Below, piece by piece: positions 1 through 12,062 of a stretch of DNA of 64,000 nt. The notes below the pieces were generated by a model, which saw only the letters and a list, made by a program, of their open reading frames with translations, did not search any database and was not told where the DNA came from. This DNA is from Platanthera guangdongensis. Taxonomy: Eukaryota > Streptophyta > Magnoliopsida > Asparagales > Orchidaceae. Every line of letters starts with the position of its first letter. Position 1 is the first letter of the stretch. Position numbers and translations under genes: made by a program. Location of the stretch: the NCBI GenBank assembly GCA_039583875.1, contig CM077152.1:21427538-21491537 (forward strand). The letters run 5' to 3'.

Positions 1-1497
1 GAAAAGTGGAAGGAGGCAATAGTTGAAGAAATTAAGTTAGTAGAAAAAATGGAACCTGGACTTTGTTCCTCAAGGCCAACAAACAAAGACGTAATTTGCT
101 TGAAATGGATCTTCAAGCTTAAATGCAATGAGGCGGGGAGAAAATTGTTAAGCATAGAACCCGCATTGTTGTCAAAGGCTACAACCAACAATATGTAAGA
201 GACTTCGATGAAACTTATGCTCCGGTGGCCAGAATGGACACTATAAGGCTGCTTCTTGCTATTGCAGCAAACAAAAATTACCCAGTGTATCAACTCGATG
301 TTAAATCAACGTTTCTAAATGGAACTCTGAATGAAGAAGTTTTCGTAGAACGGACCGAAGGATTTGAGAAAAATGGAAGAGAATCTGATGTTTACCTTCT
401 CCATAAGGCTTTGTATGGACTCAAGCAGGCTCCCAGAGCCTGGCATGAAAATATTACCCAGTACTTCCATGAAGAAGGATTCCTGCCTTCTAAATCAGAA
501 GCTTTTATGTTCATTAAAACAAATTTGAATGGATGCAGAACCTTCATATGCCTATACGTCGATGATTTGATCATCACTGGTGATTCTGTCTCCGTTATCA
601 ACAAATTCAAAGAAAGCATGAAGATAAAATATGAGATGACAGATTTAGGATTACTGAAATATTTTCTGGGTCTACAAGTCCTTCAAATGCCCGGATCAAT
701 TTTCATCTCTCAAGAGAGGTACGCGATGATCTTCTTAAAAAAATATAAACGGAGAAGTGTAATCTCTGTATTACTCTTATAAGTAAAGGGGAAAAGATGC
801 ATAAGAAATTAGAAGGAGAAGAGCTGATGAATCCTCCTACCGAAGCCTAGTCGGATCACTCATTTACCTCACCTCCACAAGACCAGATATCAAAAATACT
901 GTAGATCAATTATCCAGGTATATGAGCTCACCATCCAAGTCGCATCTCCTGGCAGCAAAGCGTGTTTTAAGATATATTCAGGGGGACCAAAGACTATGGC
1001 CTTAGATACTCTCAAACTCAAAATCCCACGCTTACAGGTTACTACTGCGACTCAGATTGGGGAGGCTCCCTGGATGATCATAAAAACACTACAGGGTATG
1101 TGTTCTACTTTGGGACTTGCCCTATATCCTGGAAATCATCGAAAGCAACCAACTGTTGCCCTCTCAACTACAAAGGCAGAGTATATGTCCCCTGAACTCA
1201 TCCGTCTGTGAAGGCATATGGTTGAAGAGATTAGCCAGTGAACTCCTTGGAGAAGAAAAAAGGAGTTCGTGATTAAACTGTGATAAACATCTCCGCCATC
1301 GCACTCTCAAACAATCATGTCCGGCATAGTCGAAGCAAACACATTGATATCAGATTTTCGTTTTATAAAGAGAACAATTGGAGAAGAAGAACCGTAAAGT
1401 TGAAACACTGCAGCTCATCTTCTCAGTTCGCTGATATCTTGAAGAAACCCTTGGGGAGAGCTTCACTTCCTGGAAATGAGGCCACATTTAAGACTTG
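1..1497 (+). pseudogene. Ty1/copia RT and RNase H remnant, 5'-truncated
   Basis: This is the 3' part of a copia polyprotein: reverse transcriptase followed by RNase H, which together copy element RNA into DNA in cytoplasmic particles. It starts inside the RT-entry region (LKWIFKLK near base 105), then reads the QLDVKSTFLNG block (about 290-320), the GLKQAP motif (about 420) and an intact YVDD catalytic box (about 555). RNase H pieces follow in other frames: STRPDI near 875, DSDWGG near 1050, TKAEY near 1170 and SKHIDI near 1340. Frameshifts near 150, 770 and 1000 and stops near 1210 break it into at least four pieces, so it is dead. The window edge removes gag, protease and integrase. Confidence 0.9.
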
Positions 1498-1522
1498 AAT
1501 CATCTTCGGTTTCAAGAGGCGG

Positions 1523-1830
1523 TGTTAGAAGATGAACCGGCTGACCAGGGAACTGAACCAGACCAAATTAAAAGTTAAGGCGTTTACTGAACCTAACGCC
1601 GAAGACGAAGCGAACTGGAGTTATGGCGTTTAGGTGAAACTCAACGCCGAAGTCAAAGCAACCCGTGACTGTTTGTTTCTTCTTCGCATTAATGCACTGC
1701 TTAAGTTAACTGAAACCTGCAAATTATAAAAGGCAGGATATGTATGTCTTAAGAACAAGAAGATGAATGAGAATCCTTATCTTTTTCGTTTAGTTTTGTT
1801 TCTTGCAATTCCCTCATTCATCATTCATTT
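1523..1830 (+). repeat. 3' LTR of the first copia remnant
   Basis: It begins TGTTAGAAGATGAACC directly after the purine-rich run TTTCAAGAGGCGG that ends the coding remnant. A TATA-like ATTATAAAAGG lies at about 1724-1734. The right end is set tentatively at TTTTCA near 1830; no second copy is present for checking. Confidence 0.5.
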
Positions 1831-2303
1831 TCAATACTTTTAGCAGCTCGAGATTGGAGGTTGCGGATCTCAGGCAGTGCCCCGACATCAGCTCTGCCGC
1901 CAGACTTTTCTTATAGTCATCCTCCACTTCAAAAATAAGTATTAAATGTTTGTGGTCGATCGGCCTTAAGCGTGAGAGCACACCAAATGTTAAGTCAACA
2001 AAGTTTTGAATGCCGGAATCGATGGTCGACCACAATGCACCTTTGGCCACTGGGCAGACTTCAGCTAGGAAGGAATCTGATGAGAGGTCGAGATCATAGT
2101 CATTAGCCCACACATGCAAAGGCCGTCAGAGACGCATCCTTCCCACATGTATTGAAAGAACCCTTGAGCAAACTCAAATAAGGACACCATAGTAGCCAAC
2201 ACATGCCAAAGGAACAATGACCGATGGGAATAGAGGCAGTCGGAGCCTCACCAGAATGTACTACAGAGGTGAAATTCTGAACAAGCACACACAAAGCCTT
2301 CAA
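1814..2303 (-). other. Unrecognised minus-strand open frames, possible gene fragment
   Basis: Two overlapping open stretches (about 100 codons at 1814-2119 and 66 codons at 2103-2303) have ordinary protein-like composition, unlike the surrounding repeats, and could be exons or a frameshifted pair. They include the stretches TFGVLSRLRPIDHKHLI and VEDDYKKSLAAELM. I do not recognise a family. They lie just beyond the LTR of the first copia remnant, so they may be host sequence interrupted by that element or a captured fragment. Confidence 0.2.
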
Positions 2304-3845
2304 TGATGTAATCTACCTCAACAAGGAGAAGAAGACCACCTTTGTGTAGACCTTGGGGAACAGGGGAAGGTCCTTGTCGTTGCCTCGTCGGTAGTAAAAG
2401 TCATGCCTACGCTGGGAGTGAGGAAGCACTCCGCCTTTCGTTGGGAACCAAAACCACACACCAAACACGAACCAAACCACACACCAAACACGCCGTCGTC
2501 GGGAACCCTATGGCGAATGTGCTTTTCACATGTTCTTCGGTAATAGGTGAATGAGGAAATAGAATGGAAATGCAAAGATCAATGGACATAAACTTTTCTA
2601 TGGCAATTTCATGAACCTTTAATTGTACCAAGACCAAAACTGATCGATCAAGCTTCACGAAGAAATAATGTCATCCGAGTCACATGAGGCGATAATGCTT
2701 TCAATTATACTACATCTCTAATATTCAAAAGCAATGTATACTCTGAAAAGATAAACATATGCTAGCAGGAGGTGGTGTAGTTTCCTTTTTGTCATTTCAA
2801 TATGTTTATAAGAAGTATAAAAATTCAAATTTCATTTTGAACTTCAGGAGTGAAAAAGAGAAAATGCACTTTTGTCATAGGGAAAGGGGCGTAGTCATAG
2901 CAAGGAAAAAAGGGCAAACTAAAATATCGTTATCTTTTGTTATATTAGTATGTGTTTCGTATCCCAAAATATTTTGTTTTAGACAGAACATCATTGCTTT
3001 TTTTTTTTTTTGCTATTTTTTTTTTTTGTAATAGTTTATAAAATTCCATAAGAAGCCTCACTTTTTAATTTTACGGGTCATGTGACTAGCTAGTTATAAT
3101 TTGGTACAAAAAAGTGTGCATTTAAGGAATATATTACAACAAAACAAAACACTACATGTGTGAGGTTATCTTTTGGGCCGCAAGTTCTTAATTCTAAACC
3201 AGCTAGCTTCCTTGTAAGCACATATCAATTTTACATGAGGGCCACCTTGGAGCTGATTATTGTAATGTCCGTAAGCTTCCTACTACCCTAAACAGCATTA
3301 GGGTATCACTCAACATACATGATTAACACTTCTCTATAAAATGAACTATAGAATACATTAAAATGATGATCATTGCTAACAAAGGGTGATTTATGCATGA
3401 TAACATAATATAAACTACTTGATATTAGTTTTCCTTAGACAAATCATGCTCATTATACATAAGATCTATCAAACACAAACATGTTACTTGAAATAGTCAT
3501 GTTCATTATAATGTTGTGGTGTTCTGTGCATCACAAGCATCATCCTACTAATTTCATGTCATTATGTTGTAGTCATGATTCTCAAAAAACCAAAAAACCC
3601 ATTCCCTCCGCGCTTCCCCACGATCATTCTTCATTCATATGCATTTTTCACAGCCATGTGGAGTTTTAAACAACGGTAGAGTACAATCAATTATGATGGG
3701 TCGACCCAAAATTTATAGAAAAACCCGAACTGCAAATAACCGGATCTCCCTCTCATCCCACTAGCGAAATAGGGAGTTATGGGCGGCGTAACCACCACAC
3801 GCGCGATCTGCGCAGTAACCACCGCGCATGAGATCCCAACCGCCA
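2304..3845. other. No gene seen
   Basis: The stretch is AT-rich with two T-runs (about 2998-3029). I see no supported coding region, RNA gene or element ends. Bases 3846-3855 (CAGTGGCGGA) look like a plant hAT-type terminus, but no partner was found. Confidence 0.5.
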
Positions 3846-4458
3846 GTGGCGGAACTAAGATTTTGGTTGGACCCGAGCACCATATAAAAAATTATGCCTC
3901 ATTATAAAGTGCTTATTCATTGAAGAACACTAAACTGTTAAAGAGTATGATTTGCAAAAGAATAACTAAAAGACTTAGTCCTAAGATTCAATTGTAGACC
4001 AATGTTTATGTAGTAATGTTAGAGAGTATTGATTTGCAATTGGTTGAGATTACACCTATATAAGTAAAATGCAGGAATCTCAGGTCACATGCTGTTAGAG
4101 AATATTGGGTTAAATTATACCCAAGAAAAATGCAGGAAAAGCTCACTTGTGGAATTTTTGAAGTTACAGATAATCATCAGTATAACCTAATTAAGTTACT
4201 TCTAAGAGGATCTGCAAACAAAGTAAAGCAACTAAGATTTTCATGAAAGAAAGAAACTACTATTGCATTGTCTATAACATTCAATACCTGCCAGGCTTCT
4301 ATCGATTCCTGTTCCGTGAATTGTGATCTCAGGCTTCCAAAACTCTTACCAAATAGGGTTCTGACTTCCCTGAATCGTGAAAATATGCAGCTAAAAGTGA
4401 AATTGAAACTTTAACTTGTCGGCTTCAGGCTTCGGCAGAGGGTGCCGACAACTCTTAC

Positions 4459-4524
4459 CTCACAAATATTGAGTTCGTCGACAATGTACAGGGGGCTGCG
4501 TTCAAGCGTCGTGAATCCTTCCAT
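4459..4524 (-). other. Possible first coding exon with splice donor
   Basis: On the minus strand an ATG (4522-4524) opens 22 codons that end at a canonical donor GTAAGAG. Reading through the donor the frame stays open for 16 more codons. No family is recognised and downstream exons could not be assembled, so this may be a gene fragment or chance. Confidence 0.2.
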
Positions 4525-4721
4525 CGCCCGCTAACGGTGTGAGCTCGATGATTCCGTCGGAAACTGTTTCTGTCAGGGAAATGGCGCAGAGGCAGATCAG
4601 CGGAATGCAAAAATGTCGGATTTAGTCGAATGGGGGAGAAATCACGAAATAAGACTCACCGTGCACATTATAGGCTATGTTATGTTTGGAGCCCCTTTTA
4701 ACTCCATTCTATTTTAAGCGA

Positions 4722-5870
4722 GGTCTTGTTAGGTGCACATCATTTTTGCCTATGTGCACATCAAACTTTTAAAATAAAGGGCGTCGTTGCTACTGAACAT
4801 CATTTTTTGACTATGTGCATGTCAAACTCTTAAATAAATAATACCATTACTTTTTCCCAATATATTAAACGTAAGCGCAAAGAATTGACATGCTTTAAAA
4901 TGGGTCAAAAGTGGCTACAAGTGCTCAAGGAATTGACATTAGAGATTACTGATAATGAGAGTTTGTATACTCAGATATATGGAGTGGAAGACGGTTAGAG
5001 TTAATCGAGTCTCTAAATTGTAATGAAACTCCAGCGCCGCTTGAAAAATGGAGGTCTATGTCAGATATTGAACTAATAGTTGCATCTTGCTATAAATGTA
5101 GCGTTTATTCGTTACTCAAAATATCAGTCATTTTCAATTCATATCATTACATTCTGCACCTCCAGAAATCCGGAAGAATAACTTTTATTGGTTTTGTCAA
5201 TGGTAATCATTCCATTTATTTGTCGATGAAAGAAGGGTGTCCACTTCCACCTATATGCTCTTTCATGGTTAAGGTATCATGAAGCAGCTGCAGAAAATAG
5301 ACATTTACACAAACATATGGACGTTGTAGTAAATTTGTCTGACCCATGAACAGGTGTGTATGAACTATTATTAAGCTCATTTCATTACTTAATATTCAAT
5401 TTCTCTATCTAATTATTATTTTGCTTGTATGAATCAAATGAATTTTGGGACTTGTGAGTGATTATATGCATATGGACACTATCATTCAAGAGCTATTAAT
5501 AGTCATTTTAAGTAACTTGTAAATATTTTTATTTTATTTAAGACAACTAATATTCATATCTTTATGTCCATGCAAGTCTACCCGAACTTAAAAATGGACC
5601 ATTCAATTTTTTTAGTATATCGGCCCAAAATGATTTTGAGATTTTTGTGTTTTTATTTTATGTTTTTTGTTGGTTTGAAATGTAAAAGAGAAGAAATCTA
5701 TTGTATTTGAAGACAAAAAAACTCAAACTTTATTTTGGCGTTTATTTTAACAATTTGGTCATGAAAATCAAATTTATTTACTACATTTGGTGCATAATTA
5801 TATAGTGTTTGGTGTGCACATATCAATGGTGTGGCACATGACCAAAAGTGATGTGCATGTAACAACGCCC
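4722..5870. mobile_element. MULE-like non-autonomous DNA element
   Basis: Imperfect terminal inverted repeats pair GGTCTTGTTAGGTGCACATC at the left with GGGCGTTGTTACATGCACATC, read inverted, at the right. The left arm is duplicated in tandem (about 4735-4775 and 4791-4835). Flanks TTTAAGCGA and TTTAAATGG look like a diverged 9-bp target duplication, the Mutator size. No transposase frame is visible in the 1.15 kb. It sits inside the larger PIF-like element. Confidence 0.5.
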
Positions 5871-6101
5871 TTTAAATGGACCCGAGGAAGATGTTTGAGA
5901 ACAAATAAAATGTTCTCATTTTAAAACAGTCAGTTTTAAAACCTACTTTTTCCTCCGTTTGAAAAGATTAAGGAGATCTCCATTCCCTTTCAAAATGACA
6001 GTTTGGAATATTTTAAATTTTATTTAATTAACATAACTCTTATAAAAAATATAATAATATTCTTAAATTTGTAAAAAAAAAATCACAAATATAATACTTA
6101 A

Positions 6102-6811
6102 TGTATAACCCCGTATTCGCTGAGTGGGTCCCCCAGCCAGGATGAGGGTCAAAGTAGGCGAGTGAAGCCTTCCAGATCAGCATTCGCCTAGGGGGAGAGA
6201 ATGGGCTCCCGCCTATAGCAGACGAGGAGGCTCTCGCTCGTGCAGGCGTGAGGGGTCTCGCCCATGTCATCGAGTGGCCTTCTGATCCCGCTTCCGCTCT
6301 CTGAGTCGCGGAGGTGAGTGTTTGGCTTACCCAGCACTCACCCCTTTAGGCGAGCGGCGCCTTCATGGGCCACTCGCCCAGTGGGGTCTAGAGGAAGAAT
6401 TACCTTGATGCTTTGGCGGTCTGCGTCTAGCTCCTCAGAACAGCGGAGTTTGTCTGTTGGCATACCACTTTTGGCTGCATATAGCAGTTTACAACACCAA
6501 AGCTATGTTATTTGTAGGCCAAATTTTGAAATCTATAAATAGACCCAAGGGGGTACCTCAGAAGGCAAGATTTCCAGTTTTCTCATTCTCAGATCTTCTT
6601 GTGCTTTCTGAGGTGCCATTAGCTCAGCACTGGCTAAGGAGGGGAAGCACTCTAAGATCTTCCGGGTGTGTGGTGAGACCTCCGTGCTGGAGCCTTGGGT
6701 CAGTTTGAGCTCTAAGTCTTTGGTTAGTCAAGCTTGCTAGGAGAAATAAGTGTGTGGTCACCCCTTTCCCAATAGTCTGAACTCCACAGAAGTCGGTTCT
6801 CGATTTCAACA
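6102..6811 (+). repeat. Solo LTR with perfect 5-bp target duplication
   Basis: It opens TGTATAACCCCG and closes TTTCAACA, and is bracketed by CTTAA at 6097-6101 and CTTAA at 6812-6816. A TATA box (TATAAATAG) at about 6533-6541 gives the orientation. There is no internal element DNA, so it reflects unequal recombination between two LTRs. The 5-bp duplication fits either copia or gypsy. Confidence 0.85.
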
Positions 6812-7139
6812 CTTAATTGTTTTTAAAAAAATTCATAAATAATTGGTCCGAAATAAAATTCATGCGAATATAATTTGGAAAATAATTCAAATCGTTACCG
6901 AAACGGAGGTTACCCAAACAAATGCTTAGTTTAAAACTACAGTTTTAAAATACAGTTTAACATCTCCCTTTTTAACTTCCTCATTTAAAAACGACATCGG
7001 TATCCCAAACAGAGCCATAACGTGGGTCGCTGACCAGCATATTAAGAGCCCAAACAGTACCATGAGTGTGCCTAAATTAAACTTAAATGTATTTGGTTGA
7101 ACCCAAATAAATTCTCTATTTTTTTCTAAAATTTTGGAC

Positions 7140-8430
7140 CCAGGCACGTGCCCTGGTGTGCCCGTAAACAGTTCCGCCCGTGCCAGCCGCCGCACGGGAT
7201 CCCATGCGATAGCCGCTCCATCGGCCACCCGGCGGCCTCGGTCGGCCCTGCAGGGATGGCCACCCCCTTTGTCGCCCAACTAATGGGTGACCTCGGCCTC
7301 GGTCGGCCCCGCTCCTCAGCCGCCCGGCGCTTGGTCGGCCTCGGCCAGCCCCGCAAGGTCCGACCGCCCCTTGACCGCCCGACCCACGGGAAGCCTCGGC
7401 CTTGGCGAGCCTCCCGACGCTTGGGAGGCCTCGGCCTCGGGCGGCCCTGCAAAGGCCGGCCGCCCCGCGCACGGGCGGCCTAGCTCGATCGCGGTCGGCC
7501 CCCGCTTGGCTATCTGGGCATAGGGCGGCTCGGCTAGCCTCGCCAAGGCCGGCTCCCCCCCCCCCCCCCCACCTGGTCGCTCGACATGAGGGGGTTGGTT
7601 AGCCGCGACTTTGGCTGTCAGCCTTGCCGAGCGCCCGGCTCGACGTGCCGCCTGTTTTCCCGGGCGGCCTTTTCTCGGTCCAGAGGGAGGGTCGTCATTT
7701 CTCTAAAAATAGTCATCACGTATTCAATTTGGACGCTCTTATTCGTCTGTCTGATAGTTACAGGTCAAAATTATTGTACCGCCCTTTTAGAAATCTATAA
7801 ATAGCTCACTTCTCTACTTCATTTAGATTCTTTTTGCACTCTGAACTTTCTCTCTCTTCTTCCTACTTCTCTCTCTACTTGCTCTTTTTCTCGCTGCAGG
7901 ATCTCCACCAAGGTTCGTCTAGATGATCGAAGTCACCCCGAACTCACTCAAGAACTTGAAGGCTGGCGCAGGCTCTCAACGATCGCTCACTGTCTTCGGT
8001 CGTTCGCATGCATGGCGTTGAAGCAAGCGGCAAGCTTTCTCCGTGTCAGCAAATCGAGCCTGTCAAGGCGCCCAAGTCTGCACACGTCCCTTCGCACGAA
8101 GAAGCAAGACCATTGACAAAATTGCGGAGCTCTGTCGTGCTCTGAGCTCTCTCTCTCATCTCAACAAGTATAACGAGCAGGGTCTGTCGCCTGCGCTTCT
8201 TCGAAAAGCTTTGTAGCAAACTATGTATAGTGAAAGTTAGGTCGGCACCGAATCGATCACGTGTTTTTCACCTCGATTGCAGGTTTTCCACGTAAAAAGA
8301 TCTCTCTCTCTCTCTTTCTCTCACCTCTTGTGAAATTCCAACTGTTTGCACTTTTGACCACTCAGAGAGGTAAGACGGTTTAGAGACCCAGTCTATAAAA
8401 ATTTTTGAGCAGACCACAACAATAATATTG
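7140..8430 (+). repeat. GC-rich tract and TATA-bearing LTR-like DNA
   Basis: Bases 7140-7680 are very GC-rich with scattered CTCGGCC/GGCCGCC words and a C-run at about 7554-7570. A TATA box (CTATAAATAGC) follows at about 7795-7805, then a pyrimidine-rich stretch, as in LTR U3-R-U5. A (TC)n run is at about 8302-8325. Many overlapping open frames here are GC artefacts. LTR ends and family could not be fixed. Confidence 0.3.
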
Positions 8431-8521
8431 ACATGTTCACCACATATGTTCCTTCATAGACCTCAGAAGGAATATAGTCAGCATTTGAACCCTATCACGA
8501 CATGGGTCAACTCGTACTTAT

Positions 8522-8525
<4 letters not shown>

Positions 8526-8559
<34 letters not shown>
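8526..8559. repeat. (TA)n microsatellite
   Basis: About 17 uninterrupted TA dinucleotides. Confidence 0.95.
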
Positions 8560-8562
<3 letters not shown>

Positions 8563-8738
8563 CATAACCCTAAGACCTTCTACTGTAAGATGTTGTCAAA
8601 TACCTTTAAAAGTTTCACTGGATAAAACCTCCATCAAATACTGTAGCCCTTGGGAATGAGTCCTGAGCCCCATATTTATACTTCAAGACCACCATAGGCA
8701 TAGTCCATGTTAAAATTTCTCAAGATGGTCAAGAGATA

Positions 8739-8750
8739 GCTCTCATACCA
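8739..8750 (-). other. tRNA-Met primer binding site
   Basis: On the minus strand TGGTATGAGAGC follows the LTR directly, one base off the usual plant copia iMet site TGGTATCAGAGC. It identifies the neighbouring LTR as a 5' LTR. Confidence 0.7.
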
Positions 8751-10434
8751 AGTAAAACTTCCAGAGCTATCAAGATGATACCTTGATCAAGCGGAAAGCG
8801 GGAACCAGGTGCATGAACACTCAACCTATCCGAGCCTAAATAAACCAGATGCAAAACAGAAGAGCAAGAATCTTGTACTATAATAATCTTTACAATGCGA
8901 GACATACATGACGAGACATGATTTGCCGATGTATTCAAAGGAACCAGAAACAATACAAGACAAATATCAAACCGCGCGGACTCAAGGAGTAACCGTCGGA
9001 ACTACTGTTGTACTACGAAGTCCGCTCAACCCGCCTATTCGCCAGACCGCAACCAAGCCACGCAGACTTCCCGTTATTCCAATGCACGCTCTACTCGTTG
9101 ATCTGCAGACCGCCTAACCGCGAGGTTGCCTAGCCGCCTGACCGCACGATCTGTTGCTGCCAAACTGAACAAGCCGCCAGAAGTGGACAGCTTATTGAAC
9201 CGGGAAACTAGTTGCAGAAGAGAGACCGACTAGCCGCAACCAGCGACCTGTTGTTATCCGCTGGTTGCTATCTGCAGAGTCCGCACTGTCCCTGACCGCA
9301 GTCAAAACCAAGTCCCTGGCTTCCAGCATTATCCGCATAACCTGCACAACACAAACCGGTCAACCTCCTCAAACCGCGCGGATACACAATCCAGTCCGCA
9401 TCACTATATCCGAGTTCACTCACTGTTCATTCGTCATATTTGTTGATGTGACAGGGGGCCCTTTTATAGGCACGATGAGAAGTGCGGTCATTGCCCAATC
9501 TAATAGGATAACAGCCCATCTCACGGCAAGTACCAAGTGTATCTGCAAGCCACAGATACACATCCAGTCCACCGCGACCTATGCAAGATAGCCAGACCGC
9601 CAATAGCTTCATCAAGGCCGGATATCAACCCTATCTGCCTTGTCGCCAAAGGCCAAGTCAGGGACAAGCTGCCACCAGCAGACCCTGCGGCAACACCACC
9701 TATCTGCATGCCAGCGGACACCGCTACAGTCTGCACGCCTTGCGGACACAGCTCTAGTCCACCTTCACCAAGCTCACAACCAAATCAGAAGTCAACTGCT
9801 ACCGAGCTTGGCGAACTGAGAAGCTGTCCGTGCTTAACAATGTGATCTCCCTGGACTGAGCCAACATGGACTTGGTTAAGAACCACAACCAAGTCCACAC
9901 CACTGGCATAAGGCCAGTCCGCACTTACTGAGTGGACACAAGCATAGTGCGCCAAATCCCGACGAACTCCATCCACCTGTCGCTCTAACCAGCAAAACCT
10001 TGCAACTTTCGCCAGCCGCACCGCTAGAGCTAGACCAAGGCATCTGTCATGCCGGTCGCCAAGCTCAGTCCAGTCCGCTCTAACCGGCAAACTCCGTGGC
10101 TACCACCCGCCGCTCCACCAGAACAAGACCAAGGCATCTGCCATGCCGGTCTGCTGAGCTCCAGTCCAGTCAGCATCTTGCCGGACTCCGACGAATAGAG
10201 AAGCTACCGCCCGGTTACCTTTTGAGAACAAACTGTCTGCTGGCACAAGCCGGCCTGGCTGGTCGCCACCTCTGTCCGCATAGACCGCGCAAACAGACTG
10301 TCCAGGCCGCCAAGGAAACAAGTCGATTGCAGCAATTCTGCCGACCTGGCTAACCGCCAGTCCTGTCCGCATGGACCGCGCAGACAGTTCGCCCAGGTCG
10401 CTCAATCACCCACTTTCAGTTCACCATTTTCAAC
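8751..10434 (-). repeat. Copia 5' LTR, family with GACCGC-rich U3
   Basis: Minus-strand LTR of 1,684 bp beginning TGTTGAAAATGGTGAAC at 10434 and ending beside the primer site at 8750. A TATA box (CTATAAAAGG on the minus strand) lies at about 9459-9469. The U3 half is packed with GACCGC/GTCCGC words. It shares ends and the GCGAGACATGATTT block with LTRs at 10599, 15236, 41939 and 61375. Only about 300 bp of possible internal sequence remains beyond the primer site. Confidence 0.8.
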
Positions 10435-10598
10435 AGTCCGAGCCTTATGATCTAAATAATGAATAAATCTTATTGTAGAGATTACAAGGAATCATGAATC
10501 GTGATTTTTCACGCAAATATTATGACAACTCATGCAAGGTTCATCAGTTTCTAGATACTGTCTACATTGGAACTCTTCATGTCTCAGGTTGGACCGGA

Positions 10599-12062
10599 TG
10601 TTAAAATTGTTGAAGTGAGAGTGGAGTGTGGGCGATCTGATTGACAGACCGCACAGACTGCAGAGTGGGCCACCGGCTTGGCGGATAGCCTTTGGCGGGT
10701 TGCCGGTTATCTCGTGCGGTCCGGCTCACAAACACCTTGGTTGAAAACGAGCGGTTAGATTTCTCTAACCGTGGCTGTGGTGGTCTGGTGGTGAGACCGC
10801 TCATCCGCTTGAAGTTTCATGTTTTGACTTGCAAGAAGGCTGGCGGTCAGCGCGGACTATGGTGGCTAACCGCACAGTTCACTGGAGCCTTCTCGAGCTG
10901 GTTGGTAGCTAGAGTCCACTGATATGTGACTTGATTCCGTGTGACAATGTGCAGAGTTGTTATTACCTAGCTCGCCGAGTTCGCCTGTTGTGCGGTACTA
11001 CTTCTAGAGCTCGCCCGAGGTCAGCAAGTTTGTCTCGTGACAAGTCCAGAGTTGTTGCACAGCTCGCGAGTTCGCCTGTTTGTGCGGAATGGTTCTGGAG
11101 CTCGCAGAGCTCAGCAAGTGACGACACGGTCCTTGTTCTAGTCGCGGGTTGAAAGTATGCCGGACTGGGAGCTATGTCTGAAAGGCATTGTGATCTGGTG
11201 GTGGTGTCTGACAGCCCGTCAGTGCTGTGTTCGTCGTTCTTGTTGGATTGGTGTTAGTCTTCTCAGTCTAACGGACTGGTCGTTCTTTCTGCCCTTGCGG
11301 GCAGAGAGTAGTGTCTGCACTACTTTGCATACAGTTTTCTTCAGCGGCGGACTGATGTTGGTATTCACACTGTGCGAATACGGGTTGCTAGCTGCAGGAT
11401 TGACAGACAGTTATCCTATCGCTATCAGTGGAGACGAGACTCCTCCTCACGCCTATAAATAAGAGTCCCTGACTCGTCATATATAACAAAGAACAATGAG
11501 AACTCAGCTCGTGCTTAAAACTTGCAGTTACTTTTTTCTAACCGGCGCGACTAAGTGAAGTTTACTTTGTGCAGGTTGTGCGACTAGCATCAGACGGCAA
11601 GGCAACTAGTTGAAGCTTGGTGTGGAACAGTTCACGGATAGCAGTCAACGGATAACAACATGTCACAGTCTCTGCAACTTGAAGTCTCTTCCTCCGATTT
11701 GCGGTTAAGCAGAGCAGTTCGCCCGGTCTATCAGCGAGTTCTATTCAAGTCCAATTTTCAATAACAAGCAGTCTGTGCGGCTAGTTACGATTAGGCGACT
11801 TCGGCGGTCTCGGCGGACTCAGCTTGCGGTTGGCTTCTAGTGAGGTTACAACTTGCTATCCGAGCGGTTTCTTCTTGTTGTAGTTTTTTGTTTCCTTTGG
11901 TTACATTGTGAATCATGCCTCGCAATGTATACCTCGATTTGTAAAGCAGTTTTAATTCCAATTAGAGACTTTTGTGCTGTTATTGCTATTGATTTCTACT
12001 TGACTTTGGTTGTGGTTGAGTGTTCCTGCGATCTCTTGCGGTTTCCTTGATAAATTTTTTCA
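10599..12062 (+). repeat. Copia 5' LTR, same family, plus strand
   Basis: The LTR (1,464 bp) starts TGTTAAAATTGTTGAAG and ends TTTTTTCA, directly followed by the primer site TGATATCAGAGGG at 12063. The TATA box TATAAATA is at 11454-11461. The 5-bp left flank is CCGGA; no matching right flank is seen because the element is truncated. It points away from the LTR at 8751-10434, 164 bp upstream. Confidence 0.85.

Larger units (their letters stand above)
4673..7016. mobile_element. PIF/Harbinger-like miniature element interrupted by two insertions
   Basis: The right end is the inverse of GGCTCTGTTTGGGATACC and the left end is GGCTATGTTATGTTTGG. Both are flanked by ATA. Long subterminal inverted repeats support the pairing: an ATTTTAAAAC...GTTTTAAA...CCTCCGTTT series at about 5917-5965 recurs inverted at about 6893-6960. 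Removing the MULE-like element (4722-5870) and the solo LTR (6102-6811) leaves about 0.5 kb, a usual MITE size. No transposase is encoded. ATA is not the classic TWA duplication, so the superfamily call is tentative. Confidence 0.5.

Noticed and set aside
3846..3870. hAT-type terminus CAGTGGCGGA
   Set aside because: No inverted partner or 8-bp duplication was found within several kilobases.
7116..7602. Six overlapping open frames on both strands
   Set aside because: All lie in GC-rich low-complexity DNA, with alanine/arginine/glycine/proline-rich products and no motifs.
8703..10439. GTCCA/GTCCG flanks as a target duplication making 8708-10434 a solo LTR
   Set aside because: A primer site at 8739-8750 shows the LTR ends at 8751 with internal DNA beyond; the near-match is probably chance.
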